A stretch of DNA of 64,000 nucleotides, taken from Candidatus Thorarchaeota archaeon (GTDB lineage: Archaea; Asgardarchaeota; Thorarchaeia; Thorarchaeales; Thorarchaeaceae). The stretch is from the NCBI GenBank assembly GCA_013388835.1, contig JACAEL010000044.1, positions 1 through 64,000 on the forward strand, written 5' to 3'. Below the pieces are notes generated by a model that made no database searches, had not been told where the DNA came from, and saw nothing but the letters and a program-made list of their open reading frames with translations. Positions 1-8,864 of this stretch are shown here, piece by piece. Both the position numbers and the translations under genes were made by a program. The first letter of the stretch is position 1, and every line of letters begins with the position of its first letter.

Positions 1-117
1 GAATAGGACTGTGTCAGAGATGTCACACTCATATGCTTGATGCAATGAATGCCTGCTGACCTGCAGAACAGGGTACGGGAGGTGCTAGGTGACCGGGCGG
101 CAGCATTATGTGGTGGG

Positions 118-143
118 AGCCCGCCTGATGAACAGGCAGGGCT
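118..143 (-). terminator. hairpin downstream of hydA
   Basis: Two GC-rich arms (118-127 and 133-143) pair with one bulged base around a 5-base loop. The hairpin lies about 40 bases past the hydA stop codon in the direction of transcription. It could end or stabilise the hydBGDA transcript. There is no clear U-tract, so this is an inference from position and structure. The rest of 1-180 shows no convincing gene. Confidence 0.35.
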
Positions 144-180
144 CTCTGCTGCACGCAGAAATGCAGCGTGTGCAGTGAGG

Positions 181-1485
181 CTAGTCTTCCGAGTCGAGGT
201 AGTTGACGGTCACCAGATGAGCGCTGCAGCTGATACACGGGTCGTAGGACCTGGCGATGATCTCAAACTGCAACTCAAGGTTCTCGGTCTGACGCCTCTG
301 CAGGAGGGTCTCACCACTCTTCCAGATGAATGCCTCAACATCATCGAGAAACATCGCAGTCGGTGTGATGTAGTCGGCAGCGGCTGTCTTACCATCCTTG
401 ATCTCGTAGTGATGAATGAGAGTACCTCTTGGTGCCTCGACGCCGCCTGTCCCTGATCCACTCTGTCTCGTCGGCTTTGCAATCGCGGGAGTCTCCATCT
501 GGAGGATCTTGTCAACGGTCTCGATTATGCCCTCCAGCGAGAAGACCATCTCGATGGCCTGGGCAAAGTTGTTGTACAGCGGGTTCTTGTACCATCTCGG
601 GTTGACGAGCTTCTTGTACGCCTCAGCAGCCTTGCCTTTGAACCGCTTGCCGAGAAGTAACACCCTGGCAATGGCGCCGACAGTGAAGGGCTTGCCCAAG
701 TACGTACTGCGCTTTGCAAAGCTGTGCCCAACCACTCGCTCTACGATGACCTTCTTGTAGTCCTCGACGCTGTGCTCCTTTCCATCCGATGTGAGAATGA
801 TGTCGCCGTAGTAGTCGTATCCGTCATGGGGGGGCTTCATGCAGAGGAACTGGGTCTCACGTTCCATGTGGTCCGGAATGTCCAGCCCTGCAAGGATATC
901 GATAGTCTGCATTGCAAAGGGCAGAAGCTCCTCGGCCTCGGCCTTCAGCTCCAGCAGGGTCTCTCGCGAGGGCAGTCTTCCGAATCCGCCCAAAATGGGG
1001 TTCTCACCGTGAACCATTCTTCCACCCATTGTGCGCATGACCTTGTTGCCAAACTTCTTGAGCTGGAGTGCCTTCTTGACGACCTCTCCGTGTTCAGCAG
1101 CCATTGCAACAGCATTGTCGTAGCCGAAGAAGTCGGGAAGAGCAAGGAAGAACACATGGAGACTGTGGCTCTCAATCATCTCCCCGTGGTGCATCAGGTG
1201 ACGATACTCCTGAGTGACCTCTGGAATGTTCACGCCCAGACACTTCTCCAGAGCTCGCAGGCTGGCAAACTTGTGAGACAGGTTGCATATCGCACATATT
1301 CGTGGCACAAGACTGAGGTCTTCTTCAGGGGTCTTTCCTATCACGAAGGTCTCAAAGAGGCGGGGCCCTTCCAATATGTCAACCTTGACATCGGTGACCT
1401 TCCCACCCTTGATGTCAACCTTTATGCCGCCATGGCCCTCGACACGCGCCAGCGGTTCAATGTGAATACTCTCTTTCTTTGACAT
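181..1485 (-). CDS. hydA: [NiFe] hydrogenase large (alpha) subunit, group 3b type
   Basis: This is the catalytic subunit carrying the Ni-Fe centre of a cytoplasmic bidirectional NAD(P)-linked hydrogenase/sulfhydrogenase. Both nickel-binding motifs are visible: RICAIC near the N-terminus (Cys64, Cys67) and DPCISC at the C-terminus (Cys417, Cys420, followed by His423). The 434-residue length is normal for the family. Eleven residues follow His423. In this family that tail is removed by a maturation protease, which is not encoded here. It is the last gene of hydB-hydG-hydD-hydA, starting 20 bases after hydD. The order and the FAD/NAD gamma subunit point to group 3b rather than F420- or heterodisulfide-linked groups. 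Confidence 0.93.
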   Translation of the reverse strand: MSKKESIHIEPLARVEGHGGIKVDIKGGKVTDVKVDILEGPRLFETFVIGKTPEEDLSLVPRICAICNLSHKFASLRALEKCLGVNIPEVTQEYRHLMHHGEMIESHSLHVFFLALPDFFGYDNAVAMAAEHGEVVKKALQLKKFGNKVMRTMGGRMVHGENPILGGFGRLPSRETLLELKAEAEELLPFAMQTIDILAGLDIPDHMERETQFLCMKPPHDGYDYYGDIILTSDGKEHSVEDYKKVIVERVVGHSFAKRSTYLGKPFTVGAIARVLLLGKRFKGKAAEAYKKLVNPRWYKNPLYNNFAQAIEMVFSLEGIIETVDKILQMETPAIAKPTRQSGSGTGGVEAPRGTLIHHYEIKDGKTAAADYITPTAMFLDDVEAFIWKSGETLLQRRQTENLELQFEIIARSYDPCISCSAHLVTVNYLDSED

Positions 1486-1505
1486 TCAGTGTACCTCCAT
1501 TGTGT

Positions 1506-2288
1506 CTAGATGTCCTTGATGAATTCCAGTATCTTGTGACCGCCATAGTTCTTGATACGGCGAAACACCTCTTCTTTGCTCAGTCCAAAGCTCTGGAGGA
1601 GCTCGAAGTGCTGTCGGAAGTTGCCATCCGCCTGTGGACCCCAGCAGCCCACGCACGGCAGACCATGGTTCGGACATGCAGAGCCGCAGCCACCCTTCGT
1701 GAGCGGTCCGAAACAGAGTTTCTTGTCCAGCAATAGACAGCGGTTCTCATGAAGCTTGCACTCGTGGCAGACAGGATGCAAGGAGGGCTCAGGATCCGCC
1801 CCATGCAGCAACCGGGATATGAGCGCGAAGGCCTGTTGCGAGTCAATTGGGCAACCCGGCAGATAGTAGTCCACCGTCACATGCGCATCGATTGGCGCGG
1901 CCTCGATAGGGTCCGTGATGAACTTCACTTCACCGTATACGTCCCTCAGACGCTTGGCAAAGCTGCCATCGTTTGCGAACATAGCCTGTGGACCACCACT
2001 CACCGCACAGTTGCCTATTGCAACCAGTATCTTGGCCCTCTTCCGAATCTCCTGAATGTGCTCGCGCTCCTCTTCAGTGCTGATGCTACCCTCAACAAAC
2101 GCCACGTCTAGGTCCCCTTCAGGCGGGTTGCTTGAGGCCATCACAAATGACCTGATGTCCGCGGCGGCGAAGAGGTTCAGTATCTCATCCTCCGTGTGTA
2201 TCAGAATGAGCTGGTCACCGGCACAACCGGTGAAGCCGTACACACCAATCCTCGGCTTCTGAACTGGAGTATCTTTGACCTTTGCCAT
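1506..2288 (-). CDS. hydD: [NiFe] hydrogenase small (delta) subunit
   Basis: This is the electron-transfer subunit that relays electrons from the Ni-Fe site through iron-sulfur clusters to the HydG/HydB pair. Cluster ligands are visible in order: TGCAGD near residue 15, GNCAVSGG near 90, LPGCP near 145, then a C-terminal series (CHEC, C, C, CGSACP, CVGC) as in family members with three [4Fe-4S] clusters. The 260-residue length is normal. The ATG abuts the hydG stop codon with no gap, so translation is probably coupled. Family assignment is firm. Confidence 0.92.
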   Translation of the reverse strand: MAKVKDTPVQKPRIGVYGFTGCAGDQLILIHTEDEILNLFAAADIRSFVMASSNPPEGDLDVAFVEGSISTEEEREHIQEIRKRAKILVAIGNCAVSGGPQAMFANDGSFAKRLRDVYGEVKFITDPIEAAPIDAHVTVDYYLPGCPIDSQQAFALISRLLHGADPEPSLHPVCHECKLHENRCLLLDKKLCFGPLTKGGCGSACPNHGLPCVGCWGPQADGNFRQHFELLQSFGLSKEEVFRRIKNYGGHKILEFIKDI

Positions 2289-3140
2289 CTAGATCAACTC
2301 CCTGAAGTGTATGGTGTCCCAGTAAGTGAACACAGGTCCACTCGTGCATGTGTAGAGGTTGTCAAGTGCACAGTGTCCACACTTACCTACACCGCATTTC
2401 ATCTTCCTCTCGAGTGATAGCTGAATCTGATTCTTGGGGATCTTCAGGTTCAGCAGTTCCTTTATGACGAACTTGTACATGACAGGAGGACCGCAGACGA
2501 CCGCGTTGAGCTTCAGTGGGTCGAGTCTGGGCAGGTTCTTGAACAGTGTTGTGACCACACCGACATTCTCGGTCCAATTGCCACCGTCCACCTTGTCAAC
2601 GGTGTAGAAACACTCTATGTCCCGTCGGTCCTTCAGCTGGAAGAACTCGGTCTGGAACAGGATCTCATCAGGTCGCCTTGCCCCGTAGAGGAAGAAGAGC
2701 TGCCCGAAGTCGTCACGGTTGTCGAGCACATAGTATAGGATGGACCGCAGGGGGATGACTCCGAGACCTCCAGCAACGATGATCAGGTCCTTGCCTCGCA
2801 TCTGGTCCAGTCTGAAGCCATTACCATACGGGCCGCGAATATAGATGATGTCATTGTCACTCTTGGTGAACAGCACCTCTGTGAGTTTCCCCACTTTTCT
2901 GACACCCATCTCGAGAATCCCGGGTCGGCTTGGCGTGGATGATATCGAAAACGGTGCTTCACCGACACCGGGCAGCGACAACATGAGGAACTGACCGGGG
3001 TTATAGGTGAACGACATTGCCCTCTTGACATCTAGGAATCGGACTTGGAAGAAGCGATGGTCCTTTATCAGGTCGTATTGCCTCACGATTCTGGCAGCTT
3101 CAGGCTGGAATGGATTCTCAATACCGATTTCAACGCTCAT
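2289..3140 (-). CDS. hydG: sulfhydrogenase gamma subunit, FAD/NAD(P)-binding with 2Fe-2S
   Basis: This is the flavoprotein that exchanges electrons between the hydrogenase and NAD(P)H. It is ferredoxin reductase-like: an FAD-binding barrel ending in APFSISS, a nucleotide-binding domain with GGLGVIPL, and a C-terminal 2Fe-2S site (CGVGKCGHC, then C about a dozen residues on). The open frame extends upstream, but the start is set at 3140. There the stop of hydB and an ATG share one base (TGATG), and the protein then begins like other HydG proteins. The result is 283 residues, the usual length. Confidence 0.9.
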   Translation of the reverse strand: MSVEIGIENPFQPEAARIVRQYDLIKDHRFFQVRFLDVKRAMSFTYNPGQFLMLSLPGVGEAPFSISSTPSRPGILEMGVRKVGKLTEVLFTKSDNDIIYIRGPYGNGFRLDQMRGKDLIIVAGGLGVIPLRSILYYVLDNRDDFGQLFFLYGARRPDEILFQTEFFQLKDRRDIECFYTVDKVDGGNWTENVGVVTTLFKNLPRLDPLKLNAVVCGPPVMYKFVIKELLNLKIPKNQIQLSLERKMKCGVGKCGHCALDNLYTCTSGPVFTYWDTIHFRELI

Positions 3141-4168
3141 CACTTGGGCACCTCCCTTGCAGACAGCGCTTGTGAAACAGTCAGGACATTGATGTCCACG
3201 GGACATGTGTCTACGCATCGTCCACATCCCACACAGGAGGGACGACCGTACTCCTTCCCGAAGGTCTTCAGCTTGTGCGTGTACCAGAGCTTCAGTCGAT
3301 CGGCTCTAGTGGCCCTGAAGTTGTGACCTCCAGCAACCAGACTGTAGTCTACAAACATGCAGCTGTCCCACATCCTCTCGCGTCGTCCACTCACCTTGTT
3401 GCTCACGTCTAGCACATCGGTGGTGTCATAGCAGTTACACGTTGGACAGACCATGGAACACTGGCCACAAGAGAGGCACTTCTTACCGAACTGCTCCCAT
3501 ATCTCCGAGTTGTAGCTGAGCTCCATCAAGTCTGGCATGTTACGAAAGGCGAAGGACTTCTTGAACGCCAAGTTCCTCTTCTCTCGCCAGGCAACATACT
3601 TGGCGATGTCTTCGTGTGTGACCTCGTCCTCGAAGAACTCATCATGGCACAGGATCATGTCATGGCCGAGACTTGACCCAACCCATACCAGGTAGAACTG
3701 GTCCAGGTCAATGAAGAACAGGTCGTATCCTTCCTCTACTATGTCGGTCCCGGTGGAAGTGCAGAGCGAGTTCTCAGTAGGCATGCAGGAGAAACCGAGG
3801 ATTGCACTGTTGTGCCTCAGTTGTGAGTAGTACGGGTCCGGAGGGTCGGCCATGAAGACATCGTCAAGTCGGAGAAGACTGTGAATCTCACACGGGTGAA
3901 CTCCAATTATCACCCGCTTCTCCACCATCGAGTAGTCAGGCTGAAAACCAGACTCGCCAAACCTGAACATGTCGAACTTCATCGGGTGAAAGAGCTTCTT
4001 GATGGGTATCAGAGGATGCTCATCAGAAAAGACAGCTTCACTGATGCTCTCTATGGGACCATACGTCAGGACTCCATTCTTCCTGACTGGAGCGTAGAGC
4101 CTGCCGAACTGCCCCAAGCACTCAAGGAAAGGCTCGAGGAACTTCTTGTACATCTTGATGATGCGCAC
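3140..4168 (-). CDS. hydB: sulfhydrogenase beta subunit, 4Fe-4S protein
   Basis: This iron-sulfur subunit bridges the flavin subunit and, in sulfhydrogenases, is associated with sulfur or polysulfide reduction. Two ferredoxin-type cluster motifs lie in the C-terminal half: CLSCGQCSMVCP and CVGCGRCVDTCP. It is the first gene of the operon. The GTG at 4168 has AGGTG about 8 bases upstream. The ATG at 4153 is an alternative without such a site. The length of 342 residues matches the family. Together the four genes encode a complete heterotetramer. Confidence 0.9.
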   Translation of the reverse strand: MRIIKMYKKFLEPFLECLGQFGRLYAPVRKNGVLTYGPIESISEAVFSDEHPLIPIKKLFHPMKFDMFRFGESGFQPDYSMVEKRVIIGVHPCEIHSLLRLDDVFMADPPDPYYSQLRHNSAILGFSCMPTENSLCTSTGTDIVEEGYDLFFIDLDQFYLVWVGSSLGHDMILCHDEFFEDEVTHEDIAKYVAWREKRNLAFKKSFAFRNMPDLMELSYNSEIWEQFGKKCLSCGQCSMVCPTCNCYDTTDVLDVSNKVSGRRERMWDSCMFVDYSLVAGGHNFRATRADRLKLWYTHKLKTFGKEYGRPSCVGCGRCVDTCPVDINVLTVSQALSAREVPK

Positions 4169-4217
4169 TGCTATGCACCTGTGTCAGTGATTACGCCGAA
4201 GGGCGTCCACCTCGTCC

Positions 4218-4228
4218 CCTAATTAACC
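4218..4228 (-). promoter_or_regulatory. TATA-like element upstream of hydB
   Basis: The minus strand reads GGTTAATTAGG about 50-60 bases before the hydB GTG. This would place a start site about 25 bases further down, with a short leader carrying the AGGTG ribosome binding site. Assigned from position and AT content only. Confidence 0.3.
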
Positions 4229-4530
4229 CTATTGCACGTACGCGCACACGTTCACGAGATTCTCTTCTGATTGAAGTCACACAGCGGAACCGTCTTGACT
4301 GTCGATAGTCGGACAGCATGGTAACATCCTGAGTGAGTTTCAGTACAGATGTGCATCAGTGCACTTCAGAAGACTTTTGAAGTAGAGGGCCGAATGATAG
4401 CACTGGTGGGCTGCTCGCAAGGAACCTCATGGTGATAAGTCTACCAATGTCACCACCCCCCAACAAAGAAGAACCCTTGCTTGCGTCCACCAACCTACTC
4501 TGCACCGGGGTGTGAACCTGCACGAGTGGC
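4229..4530. other. intergenic region between hydB and the methyltransferase gene
   Basis: No gene is seen in this divergent gap of about 300 bases. It holds two small inverted repeats: GTGCA/TGCAC at 4351-4364 and CTTCA/TGAAG at 4364-4382. They could be operator or RNA structure for either flanking gene. Nothing in the sequence ties them to a known regulator. Confidence 0.4.
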
Positions 4531-5193
4531 ATGAGAGACTACTATGGAGCCAGACTGGCTGCGTCCCGCTTGAGGAGGTGTTATCAGATAGCCTCCCCCC
4601 GAGTGCAGCAGTATCTCAATGCTGAGATTGACCATGTGCTGGAACGTCTTGGTGAGTCTAAAGATGTGTTGGAACTTGGCTGCGGATATGGTCGTGTGCT
4701 CGCAAGACTGAAGAACTCCGCCAGACGAGTTGTCGGGATTGACACATCGCTCGCCAGCCTGCTGGATGGACGAGCTGCTGGTGAATACGGCCTTGCCCAG
4801 ATGAATGCGGTCAGTACGGGCTTCATTGACCGCTGCTTTGACGTTGTCGTCTGCATCCAGAATGGCATCTCAGCCTTCAGAGTCGACCCCTCGCATCTCA
4901 TTCGGGAGAGTGTACGCATCACGAGAGCGGGGGGACTGTGTCTCTTCTCGACATACTCGGAGAAGTTCTGGCAGGAGAGACTCGACTGGTTCAAGGCTCA
5001 GGCGGATGAGGGACTGATTGGAGAGATAGACTGGAAGAGGACACATGACGGGGTGATTGTCTGTGAAGACGGCTTTGAAGCCAAGACGTTCTCTCGGGAG
5101 GACTTCTTCAGACTGGGCTCAGCAACCGGACAGGAGTTTAAACTGGTGGAGGTGGACGATTCAAGCCTCTTCCTTGAAATCGAGGTTCAGTAG
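4531..5193 (+). CDS. class I SAM-dependent methyltransferase
   Basis: The protein has a Rossmann-type methyltransferase fold. LELGCGYG near residue 47 is the SAM-binding loop, followed by an acidic strand end (VVGID) and a post-motif region VVVCIQNG. The substrate cannot be told from sequence. With 220 residues it is a single-domain enzyme of the Methyltransf_11/25 kind often seen with small molecules. It stands alone, divergent from the hydrogenase operon and convergent with the MFS gene. No strong ribosome binding site is visible, so translation may be leaderless. Confidence 0.8.
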   Translation: MRDYYGARLAASRLRRCYQIASPRVQQYLNAEIDHVLERLGESKDVLELGCGYGRVLARLKNSARRVVGIDTSLASLLDGRAAGEYGLAQMNAVSTGFIDRCFDVVVCIQNGISAFRVDPSHLIRESVRITRAGGLCLFSTYSEKFWQERLDWFKAQADEGLIGEIDWKRTHDGVIVCEDGFEAKTFSREDFFRLGSATGQEFKLVEVDDSSLFLEIEVQ

Positions 5194-5217
5194 CGTCTGA
5201 CTGTCTGAGACTACTAG

Positions 5218-6780
5218 CTAATCTACCTGTTCACGGTCATCCTCAGCGCATGTGTCCTTTTTCTCTTGATGTCCCATCCGTTTCAGAGCGACCTTGATAG
5301 AAGACAACGGGACAGAGATGGAGTGGCGTAGTCCGTCAACAGTGGAGAGTGTCTTGACGTTCCTTCGGGTCTCAGACACAATGGCCTCTATGACCATCTT
5401 CTCATCGACCTCGCCGGTCTCCTTGACAAGTGCGAGGCGATGGAGAGCGTAGAAGCCCAGTAGAGCGGATCCAACGAACACAAAGTCCAGCCCAGTCAGG
5501 TCCAGCTTGATTGGGATGTGCCAGTCAGGGTGGGTCGGGTCAGTGCCACTGATAAGGTCGAAACCCATGCTGAGCGTCTTGTCTGCAAGCAACGTCGCTA
5601 ATACACCACCTACAAGCGGTGCGACAAGGCCGGCCACCGCTATTGCAATCCCTCGCGCAGCAAGATACGACTGTGCCTCGCCACGAGGCGCCAACTTCAG
5701 GCCAATGTTACTGGAAGTGAGGTTCACTCCTGCAGCAGAGATTCCGGTTATGATATGAATCAGCAGCAGAAAGGGGATTAGGGCTGGTGTGCCCTTCGCA
5801 TACTTGGACAGCACCCACAAGAAGGTACCTAGCATGAAGAGAGGGACAGTGACAAGAAGAACCGACTTATTAGAGAACCTGTCTGAGAGTCGTCCCCAAA
5901 ATCGGAGGAAGAGTATGCTCATCACCTGAGTCGAAGCAGACAGGGCCGTGGCAACTGGCAGTCCCACATTCAGTAGGCTTCCGTCGAGTAGATACACCGC
6001 AAAGAACGGAGCAGCGAGAGCTGTGCTGAAGCTCCATGTCGCGGAGAAGAGCATGAGGTTCCTGAAGTTCTCGTCCCGGTAGGGCTCTCCCAGAAGGCTT
6101 GAGAAGCTTGGTCTTGGTCCCGGAGGAGCCATCTCCGGCTCTGGAAGCACATGGATGTAGTAGACTGTAATCACACCAACGGCGAAGGCGGTGACAAAGA
6201 GCACGCTGTAGGCATATGCGGGAGGTCCCACATTCAGAGCGTTCCACACGCCGACGAAGTAGCCACCGAGGAGTGACACAATCACGGCCACGACAGCTCC
6301 GATGGTCATGCGCTTTGAGAAGAAGACGCCCATCCGGTCCTGAGGCACCAGGTCTCTGAGCCATGAGTTCCAGCTTGGCGAGCCAATGGCTACGAACATG
6401 GCTTGCACACCGACAAGGACCGTGAAGAGAAGGACGCCCAGCTCAGACGTCGATATGAATGGGATGAGAGCCATGAACAGGATTGCAATCCTGCTGGACA
6501 GGATCGTGTAGACGTTGATGGGCTTTCTCGTCTTGTATTTGACGGTCAGGTAGAGGGCGGGGACTTGAGCCAGCTGCGAAAAGGACGGGATTGCTGCGAG
6601 AATCCCGATGACGTACACAGGAGCCCCCAGCAGTATGGCGAATCCAATGAGGAAGACGCCCTCTGTGAGCGTAAGCTTGACCTGGCTGACCACCATGATC
6701 TTCAGCAGTGTCCGCAGAGCGAACTCAGTATCATCCTGTGAGAGTGCCTTTGGTTCGGGCTCCAAGTCGGACTCCTCCAT
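5218..6780 (-). CDS. MFS-type permease
   Basis: This is a polytopic membrane protein of about 520 residues with roughly twelve hydrophobic segments in two halves separated by a cytoplasmic loop. The layout is typical of the major facilitator superfamily. The segment WLRDLVPQDRMGVFFSKR after the fourth or fifth helix resembles the conserved loop between helices in efflux-type members. The substrate is unknown. The frame opens at a TTG (6819), but the ATG at 6780, giving MEESDLEPEP, is preferred. The C-terminal tail of about 80 residues is charged and probably cytoplasmic. Confidence 0.8.
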   Translation of the reverse strand: MEESDLEPEPKALSQDDTEFALRTLLKIMVVSQVKLTLTEGVFLIGFAILLGAPVYVIGILAAIPSFSQLAQVPALYLTVKYKTRKPINVYTILSSRIAILFMALIPFISTSELGVLLFTVLVGVQAMFVAIGSPSWNSWLRDLVPQDRMGVFFSKRMTIGAVVAVIVSLLGGYFVGVWNALNVGPPAYAYSVLFVTAFAVGVITVYYIHVLPEPEMAPPGPRPSFSSLLGEPYRDENFRNLMLFSATWSFSTALAAPFFAVYLLDGSLLNVGLPVATALSASTQVMSILFLRFWGRLSDRFSNKSVLLVTVPLFMLGTFLWVLSKYAKGTPALIPFLLLIHIITGISAAGVNLTSSNIGLKLAPRGEAQSYLAARGIAIAVAGLVAPLVGGVLATLLADKTLSMGFDLISGTDPTHPDWHIPIKLDLTGLDFVFVGSALLGFYALHRLALVKETGEVDEKMVIEAIVSETRRNVKTLSTVDGLRHSISVPLSSIKVALKRMGHQEKKDTCAEDDREQVD

Positions 6781-6871
6781 TGTGTTGTCAAATAGAGCCT
6801 TTGTGAGGACAATGAACAACCCTTAAGATGCCGAGCGTTTGTCGCAGGGTTAGGTCAGAGGTGCCTCTTAT

Positions 6872-7195
6872 ATGGCTTGGTGCGTGCTCGTGAAGGGACA
6901 TTGTCGTGGAAGGAACTGTGACTACTGGGCACGAGTGAGACTGCGAAAGATGACCAGCGATGAGGTGTTCAATGCTCTCTGCGACGGCGTGCATCGGTGC
7001 ATGTCAGGGCACGCCGACTTGGACTCCGCAATGGAGCAGTACTGGTCGGAATTTGGCCTCAGGGATAGAGTGAGGCTCAGTAGAGAGGACTCTGAGCTGC
7101 ACGACAAGCTCAGGGCCATAGAAGAGCGCCTACGCGTGTCGTTCAGGGGACAGGGATCATGTTGCCCGGATTCAGTAACCACAGTGGGTCGATAA
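6872..7195 (+). CDS. small cysteine-containing protein of unknown function
   Basis: I do not recognise this family. The 107-residue product opens with a compact cysteine cluster (Cys4, Cys11, Cys16) in a basic context, which could bind a metal. A predicted helical, charged remainder follows, rich in Glu and Arg. The ATG at 6872 has GAGGTG 8 bases upstream, which supports a real gene. The composition is protein-like, whereas the opposite strand gives a serine-rich frame. Its last 53 bases overlap the 3' end of the convergent FAD oxidase gene. Confidence 0.55.
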   Translation: MAWCVLVKGHCRGRNCDYWARVRLRKMTSDEVFNALCDGVHRCMSGHADLDSAMEQYWSEFGLRDRVRLSREDSELHDKLRAIEERLRVSFRGQGSCCPDSVTTVGR

Positions 7196-8780
7196 CTCGC
7201 TTGACACGCTGTATCTGAGCAATGCCTTCTGGTCCGTACATCATCTCAAGGAACGGTCGCTTCAGCTTCCCAATGCCGTGTTCTGCGGCCACCGTGCCGC
7301 CAAGCTCCACCGCCCTCTTTGCGAATAGCATGTAGTTCTCCATCCCCTGTCGGACCTCTTCGTTGTTCCGCGGAATCATGTTCACGTGGAGGTGATTGTT
7401 GCCAATGTGGCCGAAGATGACGTACTCCATCCCTTGTGCATCAAGAGTCTCGCGATAGAACGCCAGATAGTCCCGCAAGGCTTCGTCTGGAACAGCCATG
7501 TCAGTGCCAATCTTGTGCACCTCGTGGAACTGCTGCTTGCGTTGGGCAATCAACCCGTTTACAGTCTCCGGAACAAAGTGGCGCACCGTCTTCATCTTCT
7601 CAAGCTCGGCTCGGTCCAGGCCGGCCCAGCTGGACTCGGAGGAAGAGTTGTGTCGATTCAAGACCTCCTCGAGTGCCATTACCTTCTCCTCCATCTCCGC
7701 CTCGGTATATGGGAACTCAAAGAAGACAATCGCTCTGGTGTCAGGTTTGAGTGCGGGGACCTTGATTCCTGCAGCACCCGCCTTCTCACGAATCATGGTG
7801 ACCGCATTGGAGTCGAAGTACTCCAAGAAGTCCATCTGGATTGGAGATTCTGGAGACCGCGCGTCGCACACGAAGCCCACCGCGTCATCCTCGCTGGGAA
7901 AGAAGGCCATGACTGTCATCATGTTCTCCGGCAGTGGATGTAGACCCAGCTCGACGAGTGTGAAGACACCAAGAATACCCTCTGAACCGATGAACAGGTC
8001 AATCAAGTCCATGTCTGGCTCTGCATAGAGCCCAGCTGCGTTCTTGGTCCTGGGCATCACATATGATGGCACCTGAATCTCGACCTTCTTGCCGTCACTC
8101 AGTAGCACCTCGAACTTGCCGCCATTTGCGAACACCTTGCCACGGTGAATGTCGAGCACGTCGCCATTCATCAGTACCACCCGGACTCTGCGGACCCACT
8201 CCCTCACGGCGCCATATCGGAACGTCTTCGCACCAGAGGCGTTGCAGGCCACAATCCCACCAAGCCAAGCGCTGGTCTCGGTGGGGTCCACGGGGAATGT
8301 GTAGTCGGTGGACTCTGCCATGAACCGCTGGAGAGCCTTCTCCTGCTCGGGTGTACCATTCCCCCTTATCGAATCGAGCCGCTTCGTCGTAACCACCTTT
8401 ACCAAGTCCTCAAGCAACACGCCGGGCTGAGCACCAATAGAGTACAGGCCTCCGGACTCGTCATAGGACATGTAGAGGAGCCTGTTCATCCGCTCCAGAT
8501 TGAGTATGATGCCCCCAAGCGGTACTGCTGCTCCGGTCAGGCCTGTTCGACCTCCCTGAACGGTCACGGGTCGTCCAGCCTGCTGGGCATGGCGAAGGAC
8601 AGTAGCAACCTCTTCTTCAGTGGCGGGAAACACTATCTCTTCGGCCACACCGTCAAAGGAATGCGACTCGTCATCAAGGTACAGCGCATAGGTATCCTTG
8701 ATCTCAGACGGGTCTGTCACTCGCTTCATCTTAGACAGGTCGGCACTGTTGACAGCACTTGCAGTGATGCAGTTGGTCAA
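7143..8780 (-). CDS. FAD-linked oxidase, GlcD/D-lactate dehydrogenase family
   Basis: This is a flavoprotein of the vanillyl-alcohol oxidase superfamily that oxidises 2-hydroxy acids such as D-lactate or glycolate. The N-terminal FAD domain shows VQGGRTGLTGAAVP (near residue 75). The C-terminal substrate domain ends with GHIGNNHLHVN and the segment EHGIGKLKR, both typical of the FAD-oxidase C domain. The length of 545 residues fits the family. No partner iron-sulfur subunit (GlcF-like) or lactate permease lies next to it, so the electron acceptor is unknown. A shorter start at residue 18 is possible. Confidence 0.85.
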   Translation of the reverse strand: MTNCITASAVNSADLSKMKRVTDPSEIKDTYALYLDDESHSFDGVAEEIVFPATEEEVATVLRHAQQAGRPVTVQGGRTGLTGAAVPLGGIILNLERMNRLLYMSYDESGGLYSIGAQPGVLLEDLVKVVTTKRLDSIRGNGTPEQEKALQRFMAESTDYTFPVDPTETSAWLGGIVACNASGAKTFRYGAVREWVRRVRVVLMNGDVLDIHRGKVFANGGKFEVLLSDGKKVEIQVPSYVMPRTKNAAGLYAEPDMDLIDLFIGSEGILGVFTLVELGLHPLPENMMTVMAFFPSEDDAVGFVCDARSPESPIQMDFLEYFDSNAVTMIREKAGAAGIKVPALKPDTRAIVFFEFPYTEAEMEEKVMALEEVLNRHNSSSESSWAGLDRAELEKMKTVRHFVPETVNGLIAQRKQQFHEVHKIGTDMAVPDEALRDYLAFYRETLDAQGMEYVIFGHIGNNHLHVNMIPRNNEEVRQGMENYMLFAKRAVELGGTVAAEHGIGKLKRPFLEMMYGPEGIAQIQRVKRVIDPLWLLNPGNMIPVP

Positions 8781-8864
8781 GAGAGCTCCTCCGAGTAGCT
8801 TTTTACTCTGAGATGCTACCAGCGTGTAGGATATGAACTATTGGATTGGGTGGTCGTCTTCAAG

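Noticed and set aside
8145-8798. 217-codon plus-strand frame inside the FAD oxidase gene
   Set aside because: It is the antisense shadow of a well-conserved protein and has no features of its own.
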